Shown: positions 1-5,257 of the stretch, piece after piece | How positions within the stretch are numbered: the first letter of the stretch is position 1 | Layout of the letters: each line of letters starts with the position of its first letter | Assembly (NCBI GenBank): GCA_937915285.1 | Contig: CALDNG010000150.1 | Location: forward strand, 1 to 5,257 | From: an uncultured Desulfomonile sp. | Lineage (GTDB): Bacteria > Desulfobacterota > Desulfomonilia > Desulfomonilales > Desulfomonilaceae | Length of the DNA: 5,257 bases | Direction: 5' to 3' | Notes under the pieces: model-generated | What the model saw: only the letters and a program-made list of their open reading frames with translations | Databases searched by the model: none | Told to the model about the DNA's origin: nothing | Program-made: the position numbers and the translations under genes

Positions 1-18
1 CGAAGGGTATGCGGAGGG

Positions 19-369
19 TTATTCGGGTGGGGTTTTGCGGTTGATCAGGATGGAGCCGGATGTGAGCGCGCCTTTTGCTGCAAGTTCAACAGCGCGGGCG
101 CTAGGACCCATTACCGAATCAATTACCGATACCTTCTTCCAAAGCAGGTATTGATAGTATTCGTCTTCTATGCCGTTGCAGATTACCATGGTGATTCTTT
201 CATCGAGAATCATACGGCATAGTGCTTCGGGAGATGCTTCGGACAGGACTATGGTGCGTTCTTCAACAATCTTCTGCCTATCATCCACAAGGGCTATATA
301 TGCTTCTGGGGCCAGGTCGAAGCGGGGTGCTATGTCGTCGCCGAGTAATGGAACGAGTATCTTGATCAT
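19..369 (-). CDS. NifX/NifB-family (ORP-like) small cluster-binding protein
   Basis: This is a 116-residue single-domain protein of the dinitrogenase iron-molybdenum cofactor family (NifX / NifB C-terminal / orange-protein fold). The N-terminal strand MIKILVPLLGDDIAPRFDLA (1-20) has the family's 'basic strand, then APRFDxA' signature. A second block around 61-86 (VICNGIEDEYYQ, then WKKVSVIDSVMG) and a glycine-rich tail (GALTSGSIL, 100-108) complete the fold. Relatives hold or carry Mo/Fe-type clusters in the cytoplasm; the ligand here is unknown. It has two cysteines, Cys51 and Cys64. I chose ATG at 369; a TTG one codon upstream (372) is possible, and the Shine-Dalgarno AGGG fits either poorly. 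The gene follows the sigma-54 activator by about 40 bases on the same strand, so they are probably cotranscribed. No nitrogenase gene is visible, so a role in nitrogen fixation is not implied. Family assignment is firm; function is open. Confidence 0.85.
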   Translation of the reverse strand: MIKILVPLLGDDIAPRFDLAPEAYIALVDDRQKIVEERTIVLSEASPEALCRMILDERITMVICNGIEDEYYQYLLWKKVSVIDSVMGPSARAVELAAKGALTSGSILINRKTPPE

Positions 370-409
370 CAATATATTACCCTGATTTTACCGGATGGTG
401 GTCGTTCTT

Positions 410-1813
410 CTATTCAATGCCCAGCCTTTTCATTTTACGCCATAATGTGCTTCTTCCCCATCCCAGGATTGCAGCCGCCTTGGTCCTGCTCCCTTTGGCC
501 TTGATCATGGCTTCGAAGATCATCTTTTTTTCGGCGGCTTTCCAGTTGGGATAATCCAGTTTGAATACCGCCACCGGCTCGGATTCCGCCTCGCTGTGTT
601 CCTCAGGTTCAGCCTGTGTTGGAACATCTTCGACTGTCTCCAGCAGATAAGCCGGCAGGTGAGCCACCTCAATGGTTTCACCTTCGCAGACGTTCACGCT
701 GTATTCCACTATGTTTCTCAATTCACGCACATTCCCGGGATATCTGAAATTCATGAGGATGTCCCGGGCCTCAGTTGAGAAAGATTTAACCCTGTTCTTG
801 AACCTAGCGCTCATGACTCTAAGGAAGTGGTCTATGAGTGTGCTGATGTCCTCTTTTCGGTCGGATAGAGGGGGTAGTTCCATCCTTATTACATTGAGCC
901 TGAAAAGAAGGTCTCGCCGGAAGCGTCCCTCCTTGGCCATTTCCTCAAGATTCCTGTTTGTTGCGGCTATTACACGGACATCAACATGGACTCCTTTTGA
1001 TGAGCCTAAAGGATATACGACCTTGTCATCCAGGAATGACAGCAACTTAACCTGCAATGCCAGTGGCAGGTCGCCTATTTCAGTGAGAAGGAGTGTGCCG
1101 TTATGAGCAAGCCTGAATCTGCCGAGCCTGTTTTCGTATGCCCCTGTAAAGGCGCCTTTCTGATGTCCGAAAAGCTCTGATTCCAGCAAGGTTTCGGGTA
1201 AGGCGCCACAGTTAACCTTAACAAACGGGCCCTTGGCCCTGACTGACGCCTTGTGGATGGCCTCGGCCAGCATATCCTTTCCGGTTCCTGTCTGACCTGT
1301 AATGAGCACAGATGAATCAGTTTGGGCAATCACCGGCAGCATCTGGAATATTCGCTGGATTTGCGGGCTCCTACCGATCATGTCATCCAGCTTGAGGACC
1401 CGGTCAACCTTCGCGCATTCCGATTCAAATACCCTTACGTCTTCAAAGGTTTCAATGAAACCCAGTTCGTTCTCATCATCGTCAACAAGTATCGAAGAGG
1501 TTATACGGACGGGAATTTTTTCCCTGTTCACATTTATTATGTTTGAGTCAGTAGTTACCGATCTGTTCTCCCTGCCGAGCTGTTTCACAGGGCATCCCTG
1601 AAAACAGTGGTTGCATCTCAATATATAACTACATGGAACACCGTAAGATTCAGAGCATACGAAACCGGTAAGGGATTCCAGCGCTCTGTTAACAAAAACT
1701 ATATTCTGCCTGGTGTCCAGAACCGCTATTCCTAGCGGAACTTCATCCAGAAACTTGGATGTTGGCAATCTAAACGAATCAATTCCAGAAATCTTGTCCA
1801 CAAATGGCTCCAA
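410..1813 (-). CDS. PAS-domain sigma-54-dependent transcriptional activator (AAA+, Fis-type HTH)
   Basis: This 467-residue bacterial enhancer-binding protein would remodel RNA polymerase-sigma54 to open -24/-12 promoters. An N-terminal PAS domain (about 18-128) carries Cys53, Cys61, Cys67, Cys70 and Cys74. The AAA+ domain (about 144-376) has Walker A GQTGTGK (173-179), the sigma-54 contact loop GAFTGA (220-225), sensor I region VIAATNR (281-287), arginine-finger positions Arg299 and Arg305, and sensor II in YPGNVREL (358-365). An acidic linker (about 392-415) leads to a Fis-type helix-turn-helix (about 442-466). There is no receiver domain, so the signal is probably sensed directly by the PAS domain. 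Oddity: Walker B reads LLLTE (241-245), with Thr244 where Asp is usual. The start is TTG at 1813: in-frame stops TAA TAG lie directly upstream, and AAAGGGGA sits 9 bases before it. GTG at codon 5 is the only near alternative. The class is certain; the target genes are unknown. Confidence 0.95.
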   Translation of the reverse strand: MEPFVDKISGIDSFRLPTSKFLDEVPLGIAVLDTRQNIVFVNRALESLTGFVCSESYGVPCSYILRCNHCFQGCPVKQLGRENRSVTTDSNIINVNREKIPVRITSSILVDDDENELGFIETFEDVRVFESECAKVDRVLKLDDMIGRSPQIQRIFQMLPVIAQTDSSVLITGQTGTGKDMLAEAIHKASVRAKGPFVKVNCGALPETLLESELFGHQKGAFTGAYENRLGRFRLAHNGTLLLTEIGDLPLALQVKLLSFLDDKVVYPLGSSKGVHVDVRVIAATNRNLEEMAKEGRFRRDLLFRLNVIRMELPPLSDRKEDISTLIDHFLRVMSARFKNRVKSFSTEARDILMNFRYPGNVRELRNIVEYSVNVCEGETIEVAHLPAYLLETVEDVPTQAEPEEHSEAESEPVAVFKLDYPNWKAAEKKMIFEAMIKAKGSRTKAAAILGWGRSTLWRKMKRLGIE

Positions 1814-1822
1814 CTATTAACG

Positions 1823-1830
1823 TCCCCTTT
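1823..1830 (-). promoter_or_regulatory. Ribosome binding site of the sigma-54 activator
   Basis: AAAGGGGA on the minus strand lies 9 bases upstream of the TTG start at 1813. Two stop codons in the same frame separate it from that start, so translation must begin at this TTG or further inside. This site is what decides the non-ATG start. Confidence 0.7.
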
Positions 1831-1834
1831 TTAG

Positions 1835-1863
1835 ACTATCATGAACCCATTAAACGGGATAGT
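1835..1863. repeat. Spaced inverted repeat upstream of the activator (possible operator)
   Basis: ACTATC (1835-1840) and GATAGT (1858-1863) are exact inverted copies separated by 17 bases, lying 22-50 bases upstream of the activator start. A smaller CCC/GGG pair sits between them but is not centred on the same axis. Position and spacing would suit an autoregulatory binding site, but six-base arms are short enough to arise by chance. Confidence 0.25.
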
Positions 1864-1965
1864 TTTTAAGGTGTTTCCGATGGCATGATCCTTTCCTGTC
1901 TTTGAACACAAACGAACGTTATTTTAAACATGTTTTGGAGATTAGTCGATAGAAGAATTGGATGA

Positions 1966-1974
1966 TGCTTTAAT
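1966..1974 (+). promoter_or_regulatory. Candidate extended -10 sigma-70-type promoter for the LolA-like/waaA operon
   Basis: TGCTTTAAT combines the TGn extension with a hexamer (TTTAAT) that matches TATAAT at five of six positions. No convincing -35 box lies 16-18 bases upstream, which is tolerable for an extended -10 promoter. Transcription would begin near 1981, about 80 bases before the ATG at 2063. This is the best promoter-like sequence I see in the divergent region, but it is prediction only. Confidence 0.35.
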
Positions 1975-1987
1975 GTGACATGACACA
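1974..1987. promoter_or_regulatory. Imperfect palindrome overlapping the predicted transcription start
   Basis: TGTGACATGACACA is symmetric at 12 of 14 positions (TGTG-a-CATG-a-CACA). It starts at the last base of the candidate -10 box and covers the predicted +1. A repressor bound here would block that promoter. No specific regulator is recognised. Confidence 0.3.
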
Positions 1988-1992
1988 ATCGA

Positions 1993-2014
1993 GGACGGTT
2001 GCCCGCTACCGTCC
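1993..2014 (+). other. Hairpin in the leader of the LolA-like gene
   Basis: GGACGGT (1993-1999) and ACCGTCC (2008-2014) form a perfect, GC-rich 7-bp stem with an 8-base loop. No T-run follows on either strand, so it is not an intrinsic terminator. It would lie in the 5' untranslated leader if the promoter at 1966-1974 is used. It could also be read as a DNA inverted repeat bound by protein. Its role is unknown. Confidence 0.5.
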
Positions 2015-2062
2015 CACACATCACTCTTGCATACTTTCAAATCGTTTGATAAAAAACGGCTC

Positions 2063-2863
2063 ATGAAAAACCCTGGAATAAAATTTCGCTATGAATCGAG
2101 GCGGGTTCCAAGATTTCTGGAAAAAACCCTGATCACCTTCCTGATGATAATTCTTGCCTCGCCATGCATTGCCAACCCTTCGGTAAAACCTGAGGAGATT
2201 CCGGCTCATCTTTTCAACAAGGGGAAAACACTATCCGCATTCAAGGCAGTCATGAGTGTATCTACGCTCAACGAACTGGACAAATCCCGTCAGGATGTCA
2301 AAGGCTTCATGATTTACCGTCGTCCCAGCGATTTCAGGTTTCAGGGGGTTGGGGCCGGTGGGAATTCACTGTTTGAACTGATCCTGAAGGCAAACCATTT
2401 CGAGCTTTACATTCCATCAGAAGGCAAAATACTGACCGGCGCAAAGGATTGTTTTGGCAGACGTTTTCCGGATGTAGCTGAAATAGAGGGATTGATACCC
2501 ATGGTGCTGCTCCAGTGGAAGGATGTGAGGTTCGATCGACTGCTATCGCGTGACTCCGAAAAAATAGTGATTCGAATCTCTTTTCAGGGGCGGGTATGGG
2601 GGGCTACTCTTGATCCCCAGAACCTCCACCTATTGCGACTGGTTAGACTCAATCCCAAAGGAGACATCGATCTCACCGCAGATTTCGGAGAATTCAAATC
2701 CGGAGATGATGGCTGGCTTCCCAGGAAGTTTGAGATTCAGTCCATAAGCGGTAAATGGAAGACGGTCGCAAAGATCAGCAAAATAGAAACGAACCCTTTC
2801 CTGGTCGAAAAGAATTTCCAGCTTGACAACATTTTCTCCGCCAAAACCGAACAGTGCAAGTGA
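2063..2863 (+). CDS. Secreted LolA-like (outer-membrane lipoprotein-sorting / DUF4292-like) protein
   Basis: This 266-residue protein has a basic N-terminus (Lys/Arg in 2-21), a hydrophobic segment (about 23-36, TLITFLMIILASP) and a plausible signal-peptidase I site after CIA (35-37), so it is predicted to be periplasmic. Cys35 lies in ASPC, which is a poor lipobox because of the proline at -1. The mature part looks like the LolA/LolB fold: an early helix (TLSAFKAVMS, 56-65), then 'VKGFMIYRRPSDFRF' (79-93), FELILKANHFELYIPSEGK (104-122), and alternating beta strands to the end. LolA-fold proteins carry lipoproteins or other hydrophobic ligands to the outer membrane. The assignment rests on pattern, not a catalytic motif. 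I chose ATG at 2063; a TTG at 2027 is in frame but has no Shine-Dalgarno, and the ATG's own is weak. The waaA gene begins 19 bases downstream, which supports an envelope role. Confidence 0.6.
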   Translation: MKNPGIKFRYESRRVPRFLEKTLITFLMIILASPCIANPSVKPEEIPAHLFNKGKTLSAFKAVMSVSTLNELDKSRQDVKGFMIYRRPSDFRFQGVGAGGNSLFELILKANHFELYIPSEGKILTGAKDCFGRRFPDVAEIEGLIPMVLLQWKDVRFDRLLSRDSEKIVIRISFQGRVWGATLDPQNLHLLRLVRLNPKGDIDLTADFGEFKSGDDGWLPRKFEIQSISGKWKTVAKISKIETNPFLVEKNFQLDNIFSAKTEQCK

Positions 2864-2882
2864 CGGTCTGCAACAAAGTTCC

Positions 2883-4196
2883 ATGACACGTCTGTTGTAC
2901 AACTTGACGCTCCACTTCCTGGTTGCGCCGCTTCTTGTCACATACTACGGCCCACAGATACTTCTCGGAGGCAAATACAGGCGATCAATAGGTGGAAAAC
3001 TCGGCAAACTCCCATCGGGCCTCGACCTGGGGTTGAAACAGGGACCCAGGATATGGTTTCATGCGGTATCCGTCGGAGAGGTAGTGGCCCTTGCTCCGCT
3101 TGTGGAGAAGATAAGCGCTTCACGACCAGATCTGGAGACAGTGGTATCGACCGGCACGGAAACCGGCCAGCAGCGTGCCCGGGAACTGATTGGCGGAAAA
3201 GTCAGATTCCTTTATATGCCGTTGGACTTTCCCTTTTCTGTGAAGAGGGTGGTAAACGCCGTGAAGCCGGATCTGTTCGTCATGACGGAGACGGAAATAT
3301 GGCCCAATCTCATTCACGAACTCAAGAGATCAGGCTCACGCATAGCCCTGGTCAATGGCAGGATATCGGACCGTTCGTTCCCAAGATATTTGAAATTCAG
3401 ACGATTTTTCAGGGATACCTTGAATTTAGTTGACCTTTTTTCCATGTGCTCTGATGAGGACGCATCAAGGATAACCCGTATGGGGGCAGGCCCGGGCAGA
3501 GTAACGGTAACAGGAAACATCAAGATAGACTCAGCTTTTAGGGACCCCGGTCAAGATGTCCAGCAGGGTTTGAGGAAACTTTACGACCTGAGCGATTCTG
3601 ACCAGGTGATAATGGCTGGAAGTATTCACCCGATCGAAGACGATATTGTAATAGAGAGCTACAGACGGCTTTTGGAGAAATATCCCGGACTAATACTCCT
3701 CGTAGCCCCTCGTCATCTAGAGAACGTCAAATCAATCGTGAAGAAGATTCAGAATTCGGGTCTTGGGACTCCACTGATCAAAAGTGAACTGGAATCAAGG
3801 GGACGGGAAAATGGCAATAAAATCATAATTATTGACAGGATGGGAGAGCTTTTCGATTCTTATTCTGTGGCTTCGGCGGTTTTTGTCGGTGGTTCACTTG
3901 TCCCGAGGGGCGGGCAAAATATCCTTGAACCAGCGTCCTGGGCCAAGCCCATCATCTTTGGCCCACACATGGAGGATTTTAGGGATTCCAGGGATATACT
4001 GCTTCGGAACAAGGCGGCAATCAGGGTTGAAAACGTTGACGAGTTAACCCGCAGTTTCGACTTGCTTCTGGCTGACAGACAGCGGGCCCAAAACATGGGA
4101 GAAACGGGTTACAATCAACTCCGCAAGCATGTAGGTAGCGCCGCTCACACATTCCGTCTGGTGATCGATCTACTGGAAGACGGCCCTAATCGCTAA
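2883..4196 (+). CDS. waaA: 3-deoxy-D-manno-octulosonic acid (Kdo) transferase
   Basis: WaaA (KdtA, glycosyltransferase family 30) transfers Kdo from CMP-Kdo to the lipid A precursor on the cytoplasmic face of the inner membrane, building the inner core of lipopolysaccharide. The 437 residues suit the family's usual 420-440. A hydrophobic N-terminal anchor (about 4-22) precedes a GT-B fold. HAVSVGE (60-66) ends in Glu66, which aligns with the catalytic base of the family. Further signatures are MTETEIWPN (134-142), LVNGRISDRS (156-165), GNIKID (211-216), AGSIHPIED (245-253), VAPRHLE (274-280) and GGSLVPRGGQNILEP (336-350). ATG 2883 lies 19 bases after the LolA-like stop; a TTG at 2823 would add 20 unlike-family residues and overlap the upstream gene. 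No strong Shine-Dalgarno is seen, so translation may be coupled. How many Kdo units it adds cannot be read from sequence. Its last 11 bases overlap the end of the convergent yciO. Confidence 0.95.
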   Translation: MTRLLYNLTLHFLVAPLLVTYYGPQILLGGKYRRSIGGKLGKLPSGLDLGLKQGPRIWFHAVSVGEVVALAPLVEKISASRPDLETVVSTGTETGQQRARELIGGKVRFLYMPLDFPFSVKRVVNAVKPDLFVMTETEIWPNLIHELKRSGSRIALVNGRISDRSFPRYLKFRRFFRDTLNLVDLFSMCSDEDASRITRMGAGPGRVTVTGNIKIDSAFRDPGQDVQQGLRKLYDLSDSDQVIMAGSIHPIEDDIVIESYRRLLEKYPGLILLVAPRHLENVKSIVKKIQNSGLGTPLIKSELESRGRENGNKIIIIDRMGELFDSYSVASAVFVGGSLVPRGGQNILEPASWAKPIIFGPHMEDFRDSRDILLRNKAAIRVENVDELTRSFDLLLADRQRAQNMGETGYNQLRKHVGSAAHTFRLVIDLLEDGPNR

Positions 4197-4797
4197 GAAA
4201 ACTCAAATCGCCTTTTCCCTGCCTTAGAATTTCAGGGGAACCGTCAATGAGGCTTACCACTGACGAAGGCTCCGGCATGAAAGTGCCACCGTCAACGACA
4301 ATATCGACTGAACCTTTGTATATGCGCTCAATCTCCACGGGGTCATCCAGCAACTGATCGTCGGGAAGGCGAACTGACGAACTAAGGATTGGATGTCCGA
4401 GTTCGGCAAGCAGCGCTTGGCAAATCTTGTTATCCGGAATCCTTATACCTACCTCATTGCGTTTAGTCAGCACTATCCTCGGAACAAGCCTGGTTGCTTT
4501 CAGGATGAAAGTGTAAGGACCAGGCAAATGCCTGCGCAGAAGCTTGTAATCGCTGTCACTGACCTGGGCGTACTGGGAAATGGTTTTCAGGTCTGAAAAA
4601 ACGAATGACAGATGCGTCTTGTTGTCGATCTTTTTTATGCGACGTACCCTCTCAAGCGCTTTCTTGCTCATTATGCTGCATCCGAGACCATAAACCGTGT
4701 CTGTGGGATAAACGATGACTCCGTCGGAGCGTAACAGGTCGGCTACCCTTGATATATGACGTTGCTGTGGATTTACTGGATTAATCTGAAGAATCAT
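4186..4797 (-). CDS. yciO: YciO-type YrdC/Sua5 superfamily protein
   Basis: This 203-residue protein has the YrdC/Sua5/TsaC fold, whose TsaC members make threonylcarbamoyl-AMP for tRNA t6A. Shared signatures are YPTDTVYGLGC (30-40), LPGPYTFIL (91-99), VGIRIPD (116-122) and the C-terminal RQGKGD (192-197). Where TsaC/Sua5 carries the substrate-binding 'STSAN' segment, this protein reads SSSVRLPDD (139-147), as in the YciO branch, which is reported not to replace TsaC. The N-terminal ILQINPVNPQQR (2-13) is also YciO-like. The cytoplasmic role is therefore uncertain: nucleotide or RNA binding is likely, t6A synthesis less so. ATG 4797 begins one base after the ribD stop (TAGaATG), pointing to translational coupling. 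The stop overlaps the 3' end of waaA by 11 bases. The branch assignment is confident; function is not settled. Confidence 0.87.
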   Translation of the reverse strand: MILQINPVNPQQRHISRVADLLRSDGVIVYPTDTVYGLGCSIMSKKALERVRRIKKIDNKTHLSFVFSDLKTISQYAQVSDSDYKLLRRHLPGPYTFILKATRLVPRIVLTKRNEVGIRIPDNKICQALLAELGHPILSSSVRLPDDQLLDDPVEIERIYKGSVDIVVDGGTFMPEPSSVVSLIDGSPEILRQGKGDLSFLSD

Positions 4798-4798
4798 T

Positions 4799-5257
4799 CT
4801 ACATGCCCGGGTATTGAACTCTACCTTCGACGAGGATGTCAGGGCCTACCTTGAGTGACTTGACATTCACCAGTCTGGGAGCTTCTTCAAGATGATTGAT
4901 GCCTGCGCCACCGATGCCGGATGGAGCAGACTTTCCCCCAATGATTATTGGGGCATAGAAAAATGAGCATCTATCGACGACCCTCGTGTCAAGAGCGCCC
5001 CATGCTAGACCGGCCCCTCCTTCTATCAATACGGAGGTAATTCCCATACGATAGATCTGGAAGAAAAGGTCAGGCAGGTTCACCTTGTCCGGACTGTCGG
5101 TCTGGACAATTCTGGCGCCTTTTTTCTCCAGTCTTGCCTTTAGCCTGGTCGGTGGGTCTTTTCGCGTGGCAATTATTACACCGGCGGGTGAAGCTGCGTT
5201 GAATATTGCAGCGTCCGGCGGCGTGCGTAAACTCGAATCCGCTACAATTCTTATGGG
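4799..5257 (-). CDS. ribD: RibD, C-terminal part of the pyrimidine reductase domain (5' end beyond window)
   Basis: The frame stays open from the right window edge to TAG at 4801-4799, giving 152 residues of a cut gene. Bifunctional RibD deaminates and then reduces the pyrimidine intermediate of riboflavin synthesis in the cytoplasm; the reductase uses NADPH. Visible are PIRIVADSSLRTPP (1-14 of the fragment), the reductase-domain strand with its conserved Asp and Arg, VLIEGGAGLAWGAL (76-89), the IEGG substrate/cofactor loop, and the FYAPIIIGG segment, all typical of the RibD C-terminus. Full-length RibD is about 360-370 residues, so roughly the last 40 percent is here. The GTG at 5083 is an internal valine codon, not the start. 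Whether the N-terminal zinc deaminase domain is fused cannot be seen, so a stand-alone reductase remains possible. yciO follows after one base. Confidence 0.93.
   Translation of the reverse strand, partial: PIRIVADSSLRTPPDAAIFNAASPAGVIIATRKDPPTRLKARLEKKGARIVQTDSPDKVNLPDLFFQIYRMGITSVLIEGGAGLAWGALDTRVVDRCSFFYAPIIIGGKSAPSGIGGAGINHLEEAPRLVNVKSLKVGPDILVEGRVQYPGM

Noticed and set aside
672..1601. Open frames on the plus strand (672-1106 and 1302-1601) opposite the sigma-54 activator
   Set aside because: Their translations lack recognisable motifs, and the opposite strand encodes an intact conserved protein; they are antisense shadows.
1881..1896. A -24/-12-like sequence TGGCAT-N5-TTTCC on the plus strand in the divergent region
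   Set aside because: The -24 half is good, but the nearly invariant GC of the -12 element is lost (TTTC). It is too weak to call a sigma-54 promoter.
1926..1935. AAACATGTTT perfect 10-bp palindrome in the divergent region
   Set aside because: It is short and AT-rich, does not extend, and is not aligned with a promoter element; chance is likely.
2027..2062. TTG-initiated 12-residue extension of the LolA-like protein
   Set aside because: It has no Shine-Dalgarno and adds a long polar stretch before the signal peptide; ATG 2063 gives a more normal signal sequence.
2156..2167. Lipobox-like ASPC in the LolA-like protein
   Set aside because: Proline at -1 is not accepted in the lipobox consensus; a signal-peptidase I site after CIA fits better.
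2823..2882. TTG-initiated 20-residue extension of WaaA
   Set aside because: It overlaps the upstream gene by 41 bases and adds a polar segment before the expected N-terminal membrane anchor.
4215..4240. TTCCCTG / CAGGGGAA inverted repeat just past the end of waaA, considered as a terminator
   Set aside because: It has a bulged stem and no T-run after it on either strand, and it is coding sequence of yciO.
4276..4292. TGGCAC on the minus strand followed by TGCC, resembling a sigma-54 promoter
   Set aside because: The spacing to the GC is one base short, and the site lies deep inside yciO.

Overview
The window reads as ordinary chromosome from a Gram-negative bacterium. A Kdo transferase (waaA) gene implies lipopolysaccharide. 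A sigma-54 activator with a cysteine-bearing PAS domain next to a small NifX/NifB-fold protein, moderate base composition and the protein style suggest an anaerobic, sulfate-reducer-like lineage (Desulfobacterota, formerly Deltaproteobacteria). That placement is inference, since there is no rRNA or other marker here.

Layout. Left block, minus strand (1813 to 19): a PAS / AAA+ / Fis-type sigma-54-dependent activator, then 37 bases later a NifX/NifB-like small protein of the family that includes the 'orange protein' ORP. They look like one transcription unit running off the left edge. The 249-base divergent region (1814-2062) has no gene but holds a possible extended -10 promoter, two dyads and a perfect 7-bp stem. 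Centre, plus strand (2063 to 4196): a secreted LolA-like protein and waaA, probably one envelope-biogenesis operon. Right block, minus strand (5257 to 4186): the C-terminal part of the RibD reductase domain, cut by the window edge, followed one base later by a YciO-type member of the YrdC/Sua5 superfamily. The yciO and waaA genes converge and overlap tail to tail by 11 bases.

How the genes work together. The central pair serves the outer membrane: WaaA adds Kdo to lipid A precursor at the inner membrane, and the LolA-like protein probably handles lipoprotein or another hydrophobic cargo in the periplasm. The right pair is riboflavin synthesis plus a nucleotide-binding protein of unsettled role. 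The left pair is the least ordinary. The activator has a four- or five-cysteine PAS segment that could sense redox state or bind metal, and its Walker B aspartate is replaced by threonine. Its neighbour belongs to a family that binds Mo/Fe clusters. I see no convincing sigma-54 promoter in the window, so the activator's target probably lies elsewhere, perhaps beyond the left edge.

I found no mobile element, CRISPR array, RNA gene or clear intrinsic terminator, and nothing I can defend as a wholly new system. The best leads are the activator's unusual residues and its pairing with the NifX-like protein.
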